Shown here: positions 36,558-47,012 of the stretch, piece by piece
Layout of the letters: each line of letters opens with the position of its first letter
How positions within the stretch are numbered: position 1 is the first letter of the stretch
Origin: Pseudoscleropodium purum
Lineage: Eukaryota; Streptophyta; Bryopsida; Hypnales; Brachytheciaceae
Assembly (NCBI GenBank): GCA_963969395.1
Contig: OZ017795.1
Coordinates: 5,270,001 to 5,334,000, forward strand
DNA length: 64,000 bases
Reading direction: 5' to 3'
Notes under the pieces: generated by a model
The model's input: only the letters and a program-made list of their open reading frames with translations
The model's database searches: none
What the model was told of the DNA's origin: nothing
Position numbers and translations under genes: made by a program

Positions 36558-36573
36558 TGGTATTGAGTAGGGG
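36558..36573 (+). promoter_or_regulatory. Candidate primer-binding site, displaced
   Basis: TGGTATTGAGTAGGGG resembles the initiator-tRNA-Met type site (TGGTATCAGAGC...) but lies 49 bp beyond the LTR end instead of adjoining it. No TGG occurs nearer the LTR. Either the junction was rearranged or another primer is used. Confidence 0.35.
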
Positions 36574-36903
36574 TGGAGAGGCTAATGCATTTCCAACTAA
36601 CACCACAATTTTATGTCCTGTGGGGCGTCTATTCCTTTTGGTATTGCAGGAATCAGGAGACATGCAGGAGAAGATGCAGAGAAGGCCCAATGATGCAATT
36701 TCGAATTAAGCTTTCCGCCAGAATCTGCTGAAAAGCTCAACGGATTTCAGGCTCAACCCAAGCTTGAGTGACAGTCCTATTTCCACGGGGAATGACCACT
36801 CGGGCCCACGCTCCACTCATGTTGTAAATTCTCTCAATATACCAGTACGATCATGCCGTTGAGCTTATGTAATGGAAGCAGGCAAATGGCGTAATAGACA
36901 TGG

Positions 36904-37239
36904 CTACAGAATTGGCATGGATCGGATGATATCGGAGTCCCCAGGGTCGGTGATGCTCAACGTGCAGACGCGGAAGTACTTGCCGCACGCGGTGCCCAAA
37001 TCCACGTTGTTGTCGCTGTAATGGTGCACGCCCGTCTCGGACAGCCTGGCGTAGTACTCGATCTCGGATTTGCGGAGGGGCGGGCAGTTGTTGGCGATGA
37101 TGACGAGCTTGCCCTTGCTACCTTGGAGTGACTTCAGGGTGGTCGTGTAGCCGAGGGTGTACTTCCCGGACTTCATGACGAGCGCCAGACGGTTGTTGAT
37201 GGACTTCTGTGCCTTCTTCGTCTTCTTGGTGGCCACCAT
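36904..37239 (-). CDS. RPL30: Intronless ribosomal protein eL30 copy inside the retrotransposon
   Basis: An intact 111-residue eL30, matching the usual length of about 112 and open throughout. Diagnostic stretches are [27 protein letters not shown] (residues about 4-30), [18 protein letters not shown] (about 47-64), GVHHY and [15 protein letters not shown] (about 73-92), and [10 protein letters not shown] (about 96-105). eL30 is a large-subunit protein at the ribosome interface with L7Ae/L30e fold. The start at 37239 was chosen because CACCATGGTG is good context and matches the family N-terminus; upstream in-frame codons to 37290 add 17 residues unlike the family. Plant RPL30 genes normally contain introns, so an intronless copy between two LTRs implies an RNA intermediate. 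It is antisense to the element. I see no poly(A)/poly(T) tract at its 3' side. Confidence 0.9.
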   Translation of the reverse strand: MVATKKTKKAQKSINNRLALVMKSGKYTLGYTTTLKSLQGSKGKLVIIANNCPPLRKSEIEYYARLSETGVHHYSDNNVDLGTACGKYFRVCTLSITDPGDSDIIRSMPIL

Positions 37240-37505
37240 GGTGACGGACTGAGAGGGGCTGTGGACGATGACTAGTAGGACGGAGCTCAAGCTCGGGGCT
37301 GCGAAAGAGACTGTTTTTTTTTGTTTTTTGTCTGTAAAACAACTACAGGGTATGCAAACTTCGCTATCCAGAGCAGTAGAAGTCAGGAAGCTCTCGAGAA
37401 GCCCTAGTCAATCCTTGTGAGCAACGTGCTACATGGGTGAACCTAGAATGGATCATTCCAACGTCTACTAAAGAAGTACGAGCATCGTCAGGTGTGCGGC
37501 CCTAG

Positions 37506-37895
37506 GTGCCGAAGTTCGGGGAGGGGATGCCGGGAAGGAGGCTTAGCACGTACCATTTGCAGTTGGAGTTCCGGGAAGCTCTAATATGGGCCACCATCTG
37601 CGATGCCGAGGGGAAGATGAGCAAATACTGGTGTGACAACTTGGACGTGTGTTTAGCGAGATCGATGATTCGAGGTGCTAACCGACTGGCGGACCTGCAC
37701 ATGTTTGTGGAACAACTCGAGCGAATCACTGAAGAAAGGACTGTCGATTTTAACTTCTCCGACAAATTGGGCTCCGACATTGAATATGAAGCTTCTCCAT
37801 TCGATCATTTCACAGAAACCATGCTGGAGTTGGTGGCGGAGCGGATTACAACCATGAGGCGTTCCACGATGAGCGCTGCTACCCCTAGCAATTGA
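37506..37895 (+). CDS. Unassigned ORF in the chromovirus leader
   Basis: A 129-codon reading frame between the eL30 copy and gag, GC-rich like the element; the first ATG is at 37527. The product is mixed helical and acidic, with LQLEFREALIWATICDAEG near the start and a C-terminal helix around ETMLELVAERITTMRRS. I recognise no domain. Possibilities are an extra element ORF upstream of gag, a captured host fragment, or the N-terminal part of an ancestral gag region cut off by stops. No start is confirmed. Confidence 0.4.
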   Translation: MPKFGEGMPGRRLSTYHLQLEFREALIWATICDAEGKMSKYWCDNLDVCLARSMIRGANRLADLHMFVEQLERITEERTVDFNFSDKLGSDIEYEASPFDHFTETMLELVAERITTMRRSTMSAATPSN

Positions 37896-38045
37896 AGAAC
37901 TGGAAGGTGCAACAGGGCACTCGAGGTGACTGTAGTGGAGGAAAGAACCGCCCACCAGCCGACCGCACCGTCGGCAAGGACCGGCCCAGCGCCGCAGCAC
38001 AGAAAAAAAAAAAAAAAGATATAAAGGGCATGAGAAAGCCACTCC

Positions 38046-39127
38046 ATGGAGCTTAATGAAGCATTTCCTCCGGACTCGATGCCACCGGGGGTGGAATAGC
38101 GGACCTAACGGAATTTATTCAACAACAAACCCAAGCATTATATACTGTCCAACAACAAGTTCAGGGGTTGCACGCGGCGATTCCCCATATTGTCCAAGAA
38201 TACATAACCCATAGCGGCGTAGCACAGGGATCCTCGGTTGCACCTGCATCCGTAGTCACCCAACCCAGTCACGAAGGGCCGACGAGTAGAGGGGTGACAA
38301 AGATTGCTCGGCCGAAGGAGTTCGCCGGGAAGAAGGGTGGGGACGTTTACCGTTGGCTTGCCCACCTTCGGCTCCAATTCGATAACAATCCCCAGGGGTA
38401 TGGAACGGATAGGCAAAAGATAACTTGTGCGCTATCATATATGACGGGGACTGCTAAAGATTGGGCGATGCCTTTGCTGCAGGCCCTTGACGAGAAGAGG
38501 AGTCATCCACTCTTGGCCTCGTACGAGGAGTTCCGGGCAGGGGTGATTTCGGTGTTCGGAGAGGTCGACCGCAAGGGCCACGCGCAGGATTGGCTTATGG
38601 CGCTCCGCCAAACCGCTGGCATGGCTCCTTACATAGCGGCTTTCAATGAGTTGGCAGTCCAGGTGGGGTGGTGCGAAGAAACACTGATCATCCATTTCTG
38701 ACAAGGCCTAAAGACCGAAGTTCATTATACGATAGCCACATTGGAGGAGCCGCCGTCGACCCTGCAGGGGTGGATGTCAAGGGCCTCTCGGATTGATGAG
38801 CGGCTTTGGGCCATGCGACCAAGGAGTGGGCGTTTTCCGAATACCCCAAACCTCCATCCGGGACAATGGTTCCCACCATCGTTGCCCACGGCGGGTCCAG
38901 TACCAATGGAACTCGACACTGTTGCGCAGGTCCCTCGGAAATCGACGGCCCTGGCAAAGACACCCGCGGAGCGGCAAGAGTTCCAGCATCAGGGACGGTG
39001 CTGGGGGTGCGGGCAGCAAGGCCACACGCGGTTACAATGCCCAACCAACCCCTCAAAGCCGCTAACGTTTCCTGCCACATGGGAGGGAGATGCCAGCTAC
39101 TCGGGAAAAGAGGAGGCCCGGGACTGA
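38046..39127 (+). pseudogene. Chromovirus gag, broken
   Basis: The gag-domain pattern is clear: IADLTEFIQQQTQALYTV, then RPKEFAGKKGGDVYRWLAHL and a capsid-like helix-rich part to 38698. A TGA at 38699-38701 interrupts, after which the same frame continues to 39127 and includes a zinc knuckle C-x2-C-x4-H-x4-C at 38999-39040 (CWGCGQQGHTRLQC). Gag binds and packages element RNA. A candidate start ATG at 38046 is in a different frame from the main body, so an early frameshift is also likely. Confidence 0.75.
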
Positions 39128-39129
39128 CG

Positions 39130-39789
39130 CCCTCGGCTCAGTACCTGGGCCAGCGCCAAACGGCCATGAACACGACGTATAAGCAGGCATTGCTCGACGT
39201 AGCCGTTCCAAAGGGGGAGCCCCTCTTCCTACGCGCAATCACCGACCCCGGTACACACTTGATGCTAGTAGGGAAGGCCAACGGACGACCGGCTACATTA
39301 TTAGTGGACTCTGGGGCAACAGGAGTGTTCATACATCCGACATTTGCCGCCGCTAGCCATGCCACTGTTACAACAAAGTCAATTCTCCGCGAGGTCCGTG
39401 TCATTGACGACCACGTTATCAACACAGGGCTGGTGACCCATAAGGCAACTTTTCAGCTGGTGGTTGGGGATCATGTGGAAACTCTCACGGGGGACATTAC
39501 AAACATTGGTCACTACGATTGCGTCCTAGGCACTCCTTGGTTGTGGCGACATGATCCTGACATCCGGTGGTCGATAGGAGAGGTCCTTTTCGCTTCCTCT
39601 TTCTGCAGGGAGCACTGTTTACCGACGTCCCTACCATCTCGGGTGACAAACGTCCAGCCCACTTTGTCTTCTCCACTAAAGTTTTGCCAAGCAACCCAAG
39701 GAGTGGAGATCTATTCACTGGAGGTTTGCGAACTATCCATGGTACCACCGCCAACTAGTGCACCACTTCCTGCGGATTACGCTGACTAG
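39130..39789 (+). pseudogene. Chromovirus protease region
   Basis: Aspartic protease core with the active-site motif DSGA at 39307-39318 in LLVDSGATGVF, followed by the expected GHYDCVLGTPWL strand near 39509-39544. This frame is minus one relative to gag, so pol expression needs a frameshift or an indel has separated them. A TAG at 39787-39789 ends the open stretch. Confidence 0.75.
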
Positions 39790-40662
39790 GAGGGAGCGTT
39801 CAGCAAGGAGGCCTCCAATGAACTTCCCCAACACGGACCTTTGGACATGAAGATAGAGTTCAAGGAGGGGCAAGAGCCTCGCAACATGGGGCTACGGCCT
39901 ATGTCCCTGGCAGAACTGGAAGAATTATGTAGGTACCTCGATGAACACCTTGGAAAGGGGTGGATTCGACGATCTCAGTCTCCAGTGTTGGCACTGATCG
40001 TGTTTGCGAAGAAGAAGGATGGAACCCTTCGTGTTTGCATTGACTACCGGAACCTCAACAAAGTCACTATCAGAAATCGGTACCCGTTGCCTTTTGGGCT
40101 TACCAACGTCCCGGAGCAGTTCCAAGCTCACATGCAGACCATATTCGGAGACCTCCTCGACATCTCGGTGGTGATTTACCTTGATGACATACTCATTTTC
40201 TCCAGGACATTGGAGGAGCATTGATCAGTGGTTCGCGAGGTTTTGTGGTGCCTCCAACAGCATGGGCTTTATGCCAAGTTATCTAAATGCGAGTTCCACA
40301 AGGAGTCCGTGGAGTTCCTAGGGCTGGTGGTCTCGGGCCGCGGGCCTGAGATGTGTCAAGACAAGATGGCTGCCCTTAAGGATTGGCCTACCCCGAAGAA
40401 CCTGAGGGAAGTACATGCTTTCCTAGGGTTTGCAAATTTCTATCGGAGGTTCATCGTTGATTATTCGCGGATAGCGGTTCCTCTTACTCGGCTTACCAGG
40501 AAGGACCAACCATTTGCGTGGACCCCAACAACGCAAGCGGCTTTCAGCGAGCTTCGTCGGCAATTCACGGAAGCGCCAGTATTACTCCATCCACAATTCG
40601 ACAAGCCTTTTATTTTGGAGATAGATACCTCCGATACTGCAACCGGTGGGGTATTGTCTTAG
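39790..40662 (+). pseudogene. Chromovirus reverse transcriptase with internal deletion
   Basis: Fingers region with KKDGTLRVCIDYRNLNKVT is present, and YLDD lies at 40177-40188. At about 40090-40093 the sequence jumps from the NRYPLP motif directly to FGLTN, skipping roughly 50 residues that normally carry motif A and its catalytic aspartate. Stops at 40222-40224 (TGA) and 40660-40662 (TAG) interrupt the same frame; the thumb region (VHAFLGFANFYRRFI) follows. The enzyme would be inactive. Confidence 0.85.
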
Positions 40663-41256
40663 TATGGTTTTGACGGGCTTCTGCATCCGTGTGCATATCG
40701 CAGCTCGAAGATGTCCGTAGCTGAAGAGAACTACGACATCTACGACAAGGAACTCCTGAGCATTGTCTTGGCTTTTCAAGACTGGCGGGTATATCTTGAG
40801 GGCTCACCCCATCAGGTCCGGGTGATCTCTGACCACAAGAAATTGGAACAATTTTTGACAACTAAGGTCCTGAACTGCCGACAGGCGCGCTGGTCAGAAC
40901 TACTTTCGGCGTACAATTTTGTTATTGAACATCGTCCTGGGGCATTCAATGGACGAGCTGACATGCTCTCCCGGAGATTTGAAACTCCTATTGCAAACGA
41001 CAACAATACAAGACCACTGTTACGGTTGGCAATGTTAGAGGCAGTGGAACCGGTTTGGACTAAGGACCGGATTTTTCAAATGATCAAGGAAACCGCTCCG
41101 TTAGATCCCACACTGGGCCCCATCCAGAGATTCCTGACAACGGGCCTCAAAGAAACCCCAACACAATTACGCCATCAACTCCAGGACTATGCTCTCCGTG
41201 ATAGGGTTCTCTTCTTCCGGGAGGCGATAATGGTTCCAAACAACGAGGAGTTGTGA
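40663..41256 (+). pseudogene. Chromovirus RNase H region
   Basis: Continues the reverse transcriptase frame. Ty3-type RNase H landmarks are present: EIDTSDTATGGVL just before the 40660 stop, then [31 protein letters not shown] and the tail [14 protein letters not shown] at 41254-41256 ends the open stretch before the integrase. Confidence 0.8.
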
Positions 41257-42612
41257 CGACAGGTGCTTCGCTCTTGCCACGACGCACCCGCGGTTGGGCA
41301 TCTAAGGCGTGCAAAGACTGTGGACCTTGTGGCTCGCACGTATTATTGGCCATCACTAACCAAATACGTTCACCGTTATGTCGACGGCTGTGATACTTGC
41401 CAGAGATCCAAGCCCACCCGACATCCTCACTACGGACTCCTCTAGCCTATTCTAGCAGCGGACGCCCCGTGGAAGAGAGTTACAACGGATTTCATTGTCA
41501 AGCTTCCCCAAAGGGCAGGATATGATGCGATCATAGTGGTGGTCGACAAAAATATGAAACTGGCGCACTTCATCCCCACCATGGAAGCTTTGGACTCAGC
41601 TGGTACTGCCAAACTCTATTTACAACACGTCTGGAAGCATCATGGCACCCCTACTGAGTTGATCTTTGACCGCGGCGCGGTTTTCATCTCAAAGTTCATG
41701 CAACGCCTCCATGAACTCCTACGCATTCAATCGGCGCCGACGACGGCGTTTCACCCTCAGTCAGATGGCCAGACAGAACGTGTGAACCAGTGCTTGGAAC
41801 AGATCCTTCGCATGTTCACAACTAAACGTCAAGACGACTGGGCCGACCTTTTCCCCGTAGCAGAATTTGCATATAACAACTCTGCACACTCTGCAACCTA
41901 CTTCTCTCCCTTCTATGCAACTTATGGCTACCATCCGACTATGTCTTTCAACAAACCTACAACCTTGATAGTCCCGGCTGCGGAAGATAGAGTTCGGTTA
42001 TTACACCAAGTCCACGAGGAAATCAAGACGATGATCCACATTGCAGGGGAGCATGCCAAGAGGCACTACAACCGCCACGTCCAGGACGCGCCAAAGTACC
42101 GTGTGGGCGGCAAGGTGTTGCTCCGCAGTGAACATATTGCAACAACATCTCCGTCTAAGAAGTTGGGCCCTAAGTTCTTGGGACCATTTCCAATTACTGC
42201 CAAAGTCTCTGACTTGGTTTATCGTCTAAGGCTACCACACACCCTCCGCATTCCTGATGTATTCCATGTAGCAGTATTGGAGCCCTATCGCCCCAACACC
42301 ATTCCGGGCCGGCAGCAGCGACCACCTCCCCCTATCATCACTCCGGAAGGCGATATGGAGTGGGAGGTTTGTCAAGTACTGGATTCCCGAGTTATTGGAC
42401 GAGGTCATCGTTTGCAGTACCTAGTGTCATGGAGGGGATATGGCCCTGAACAAGACTCGTGGGAGCCCGCGGGTTATTTACGCAACGCTCCGCTCATGGT
42501 CAAGGCATTTCACAGATTACATCCGCATGCCCCCCACCCACCAGTTAAACCTAGAAGGGGGGGTAATGTTAGAACCATGCTTGGAACCCGGCGTGGATCC
42601 AAGGGTAGTTAG
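41257..42612 (+). pseudogene. Chromovirus integrase with C-terminal chromodomain
   Basis: The zinc-binding N-terminus has H-x6-H-type HDAPAVGH and CDTCQRSK near 41275-41410. The catalytic triad is present at Asp 41488-41490, Asp 41668-41670 and Glu 41776-41778; the last two are 35 residues apart, the canonical D,D35E. The chromodomain at about 42351-42530 contains QYLVSWRGYGPEQDSWEP, the usual aromatic-cage context. A TAG at 41443-41445 separates the zinc domain from the core. The frame ends 46 bp inside the 3' LTR. Confidence 0.85.
42551..42566 (+). promoter_or_regulatory. Polypurine tract
   Basis: AGAAGGGGGGGTAA directly precedes the 3' LTR, as needed for plus-strand priming. Confidence 0.8.
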
Positions 42613-42750
42613 TGACAACTGGGCAGCGGTTGGGCTAACTACCGATTGTATGTGCATAAAAGGCCAGTGAAGGAGTCTCCTCCTTCACTGGACATTTTGT
42701 CTTTTGCAATGTATACTTGTTTGCTTATGCTGGTCTGTCTCTACCTGACA
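42567..42750 (+). repeat. 3' LTR, 184 bp
   Basis: TGTTAGAACC to CCTGACA, same length as the 5' LTR with about 14 substitutions. Its TATA box has decayed to CATAAAA, but the 12-bp-stem hairpin (42664-42691) is unchanged. Confidence 0.93.
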
Positions 42751-42755
42751 CTCAA
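42751..42755. repeat. Right target-site duplication of the chromovirus
   Basis: CTCAA, identical to 36320-36324. Confidence 0.9.
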
Positions 42756-43470
42756 GAAAATAAAGAAATGAAAAAATCTTTGAAAATTGCACTCAAGGGA
42801 ATTTTGGAGGAGTTGGTCTAAAAAAGTAAGGAATGTGAGATTTTACAAAACAAGCTTCACAAAGTTGACCAACTCAATGATGAAGCCACCGTTCAAGCAC
42901 AAGTGGAAAGTGGAAAAACTCATTTGCATTTGCAACAAAAAAAACATAGCAAACTTGGATGCATTTTACTGCAATTTCACTCATTGTCATGATAGAGCAT
43001 CTTCTTCCATGGGCAATGTAATGACAAAAAGAATGCTTGCCAAATTGATGGAAGACTGTATAGTAGAAGAATCTACTTGTGCCTTACTCAAAGAATCTAT
43101 ACAAGTAGCACAAGCAAGGTGAAATCACCTAAAGGGAATTAGAGACTGTCCATACCTTGACTGTGTTGTGGAATTCGATGTCCAAGATGTGACAATGCAA
43201 GTTGAGGGCTTTAAAACGAATGTAGGTGAGTTGAAGAAAATATTAGCAAATTGTCTCATCAACAAAAAAAATTTGGAAGCAATTACATATAGAAGTGGTC
43301 TTTTTCTTGAGAACAACAAAAGGTTGCAAAATGCTTGGAAAAGCGGGGTTTTGGAAGACCCGGCCATAGTAGTTAGAAATCTAAAAGCAGAAGACATTGA
43401 GAATCAAAGAAATTTAGAGAAGAGGGCCTTGAAGGACTCTAGCAAGAGGGAAAAAACTAAGAAGAGCTAG
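42756..43470 (+). pseudogene. Right part of the interrupted coiled-coil-like coding region
   Basis: Continues the 36136-36324 frame without shift: Lys/Glu/Leu-rich heptad-like sequence (KEMKKSLKIALKGILEELV), a TAA at 42819-42821, then KECEILQNKLHKVDQLNDEA to about 42989. Around 42990 the protein-like frame moves by one base (MTKRMLAKLMEDCIVEES), meets a TGA at 43120-43122, then continues to 43470 ending RNLEKRALKDSSKREK. It is thus a decayed coiled-coil-type gene. No family recognised. Confidence 0.45.
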
Positions 43471-46400
43471 ATGGATGCCGTATGTTTACAAGGGCTTCAT
43501 ATTTTTGTTGGACTATGTACTTCATCTTTTATGTATATAATAAGCGGGTTTTATCTCTTTTTAATATTTTTGAGCAAGTATGGTAAATTCCATAGCCTTC
43601 ATTGATGTAAAGAAACATATGGCAGTTAAATTCCATACATGCATTCATTCATTTATTTATTCATTCAAACTTGAAAATAATAGATCCAACTTATCAAAAT
43701 AATGTCTTCTAGTTCAATTTAGAGCAAATTCTATAAATCATTGTAAAGGGTTTTGGCGATGAAAGGTTAAAAAACCATTTTGATGTGTAATTCTAAGAGG
43801 TTTAATTCAATTCTCAAAATTAATGGATTCTTTGATTTTGTTCAAATATTTGGGCAAAGTATTTTATTCCAAATCCTCAATTTTTAGTAATGAAAGCTCT
43901 TTGAAATAAACTTCAAATCCAATAGATGTTGGAGATCAAAGCACATTAGAAGATCATTCAAACAAGATTATAAAGTATATTTTCATTAGCCATCCAAAAA
44001 GTAAATGGGTCATTTGTCATTTTGCCTTATAATGATCAAATCTAGTAGGTTATGGGTAACCACTTGTTCAGAGTAGATAGGTGACTAAAGGATTGGATGA
44101 CCTTTTATTAGTTTTTAATTGTGAATCCACTAATAATACCACAAAATTATATTTCATTCCATAAGGGATAGTGTGGTCTTGGATTTCTATTCTTTTGGAG
44201 AATATGTGTACTTTTTGGGGGGGAGTGGTGAAGCAAAAATTAATGGAGCTAAGTTATTACAAAGTTGGTTTTCCTTTAAATTGGTCATGAACTCAAGAAC
44301 CTCAAGAAAGTATTCATGCATGTAGGAGTTTAATGCATAACATAGTGCATTTTATGCACTTGAAGACCTGAAATAAATTTGCTGAAAGTATAATCTATGG
44401 TCACTACATCTATGACCAAGTTTAGGCCCGCATACACGCAATCGCCCTACAAATCCACAATCAACCCTAAATCGTGCAGTCACCCACCTTATACCCGTTG
44501 TCGCCCATCCAAACTCGTAGTGACCCACCCTGTATCTGCGGTCACCTAACTATCGTGCGGTTGTCCCATCTAGACCTGCAATTGCCCAAATCGTGTGGTC
44601 GCGTGTCTGAATTTGTAGTCGTCCATCCCAACCCACAGTTACCTATGCATACCCAAAGTCACCCATCCATTTGTATTGTACCCGCGATCACCTCTTTCCA
44701 AAAGCAGTTTCTTTTTTGTATGTGTAGTCTAGTTTTTCAGCTTTTTATAGAACTTTTTCGATTTTCTATGACATTTCCTATATTATTTATATATATATAT
44801 ATATATATATATTGAATATTTAGTGTTAAAGTAGTCCAAAGTACATTAAAAGTTCCAAAAAGTACAAAGATATTTTAGTAAGTAGCTACAAATTACTAGA
44901 AAAGGGCAAAAAGGCAAAGAAAAAGTTAAAGTAAAAGTTCTAGAAAGAAAAAGATAAAAATTTAAAAAAAAGGAGAAAGATAAGGAAAAGACAAGGAACC
45001 TAGGGTTTCAAGAGGTGCACAGAGAAGTCGCACCGGCCGCGAAGCGTTTCACAGCTTTTCTGATCACCCCCGAATTCAACCTATATTTTTGTTGTTCCTT
45101 GCAATTTCTTCTCTCTTGCGTTTTTGTTCGTTCTCCTGTGCTGTGTATTTCTTGGTGTGCTGAAATTGTGCTGTAAATCTTAATGCTTAATAAAAAAATA
45201 AAATAAAAAAATTGTTGTTTGCTCTCGAATTGTGCTGAATTTGTCAAGAGTGCGGTGTGATCAATTGTTGATGTGTTGTTTCAATGCTGCTATTTTGCCG
45301 GTGTAATTGAAAGTGCTGGGAGGGTGCACAAATCAGGCATTTCGTCTTGTGTTTTTAAAATTATTATTTCTGTTTATTTAATTAAATTATGATGTTTGGT
45401 GATTCATTATAGTAAAGATTCTCTAATCGTGTTTAGAATATTGAATTTGGTCATTGTATGTAAAAGTTATGCATTTTTTAATATCTGACTAAGTTTTACA
45501 ACCAGAGGACTTATTGTCACATAATTGAAAGATGTTGGGTGCTGTGTACTTTAAGATTTTGATCTCCATGATTTGAAGTTATTAATATAAATTTTCTTTT
45601 TTTTATTAGTTATTGAAATTTGGTAACACACTATAGAATAAGGTTCTTAATGGACTTTAGTTTACTGATTTTGTACATCATGTGTCAAAGGGATTGATTT
45701 CTGAATTTGCCCAATTTTTATAGCTAATGACCTCTTGTTTCAAGTTTAAGTTAGAGATTTAGCTGTAAATTTAGGAGTTTTAGTTCGCATTTTGAATTTT
45801 TATAATAATTCAATTTATTAAAATTTTATTCTATATAATAAAATATAGAATATATGGGCTGCTGAAACTTAAAATTATTGAAATTATTGGGTTCATTACA
45901 AATTATCAATTTCCAAATATGACCAATTCTTACAGTTAAAAGTCATTGTTACACAATTAGGGTTTCAGTGATAAATTGAGGATATTTGCCCTTATACTTT
46001 AAATTCATATTACAAAATATCTAGTTAAATTTTGATTATTTATCATAGATTATAGAATATTTTATCTATTGGTTTTGAAATTACAGTAATAAAAATCTAC
46101 AATAAAAAGTTATTAATTTTCAAAAATACCCAATTGATATAAATTTAAAAAGGAACCTATTGTCGTTTGTAAATGATTTAAGTTTCAATTTAAGAAATTG
46201 AATTTACATTTAAAACTTAACTTAAATTTTGGTAATTTAAAGAATTGAAATTTAGGAAACTTATTTTAATCTTTTAAATAATTAAGTTATAATTGAATAA
46301 TTAAAAGACCATATTGTCTTCCTAGTAAGGTTTAGAGTCTTAGGGTTTAGATTAGGGTAATTTAGGATTTGGTTATAAGTCTAGATTATAGGTGGGAGTA

Positions 46401-46734
46401 ATAGGGACTTGTTTAAGTATTTTAAAAAGAAGGTTAGAAAGGAAAGAGACTTCTCATGCATGGTAGACCTATTGTCCAATAAAAGAGATAACATTAAGGG
46501 AAGAGAGTGTTTAGGTTCATTGGTGGAGTAAGGGTGAGGTTACTAGTGAATTATTAGTAAAACAGTAAGTATCTTGCTTGACTTATTGTGATTTTGGGGT
46601 TGTAGGTCGTACTAACCCTTGATATTGGCCATATTGTCCTAGAGCCTTGGGGTGACTTATTGTAAGCCTTTCCAAACCCTTAATTCTACTTTGTTTTGAA
46701 ATATTGAATACATATATTTGTACTATTTTCAAAG
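43471..46734. other. Gene-free stretch with an AT microsatellite
   Basis: No gene is supported. A pure (AT)n run lies at about 44787-44812. About 44430-44700 is rich in short CCCGC/GTCGCCC-like words, and 44860-45000 is purine-rich with AAAAGT/AAAGA words, both echoing inverse-strand sequence at 9400-10900. 45350-46300 is extremely AT-rich. Confidence 0.5.
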
Positions 46735-47012
46735 TACTATAGTGAGTTGTACTAAAGTCTAAGTCCTGCACTGCATTCATACACAAGTCAGTCCACATTG
46801 AACTATTGTCCCAGAACTATTGTCACGAGCCAGTAGTACACTAGACAGGACAGGGACATGCATGCTGAGTCTTTTATCTTATAATGGATTGTTGAGTGTT
46901 TCTTGGGCTATTTAGTGGGAATAAAAAGGAATTTTTATTCTATCTTCAAAACTTAAGTACAAAGTGACATTTGAACACACTACACTAACCTTACATAGAT
47001 CATTCCCTGGTG
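46735..47012 (+). repeat. Dispersed repeat, inverse copy of 8838-9165
   Basis: Contains CAGTCCACATTGAACTATTGTCCCAGAACTATTGTCACGAGCCAGTAGTACAC and ACCTTACATAGATCATTCCCTG, the reverse complement of the 8838-9165 block with only scattered differences in its core. Possibly an end or LTR part of a larger element. Confidence 0.65.

Larger units (their letters stand above)
36325..42750 (+). mobile_element. Ty3/gypsy chromovirus carrying an eL30 gene copy, full length, defective
   Basis: A 6426-bp LTR retrotransposon with two 184-bp LTRs, a perfect 5-bp target duplication, gag with zinc knuckle, protease, reverse transcriptase, RNase H, integrase and C-terminal chromodomain in Ty3/gypsy order. The chromodomain places it among chromoviruses, which target methylated heterochromatin. 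Hand comparison finds about 14 LTR differences, 12 of them transitions, so the insertion is old. It cannot encode its own functions: six in-frame stops and a deletion in the reverse transcriptase. A ribosomal protein eL30 coding sequence lies antisense in the leader, and an unassigned ORF follows it. Confidence 0.93.

Noticed and set aside
37313..37330. T-rich run beside the eL30 copy as a retrocopy poly(A) tail
   Set aside because: On the minus strand it lies at the 5' side of eL30, the wrong end for a poly(A) tail.
37118..37342. ORF overlapping the eL30 gene in another frame
   Set aside because: Shadow of the eL30 coding sequence with low-complexity His/Arg/Pro composition.
38256..39754. 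Several minus-strand ORFs across gag and protease
   Set aside because: Antisense shadows of GC-rich gag-pol; no domains seen.
44474..44815. 113-codon ORF ending in Ile-Tyr repeats
   Set aside because: The tail is translation of the AT microsatellite and the front is the GC-rich word cluster; no domain.
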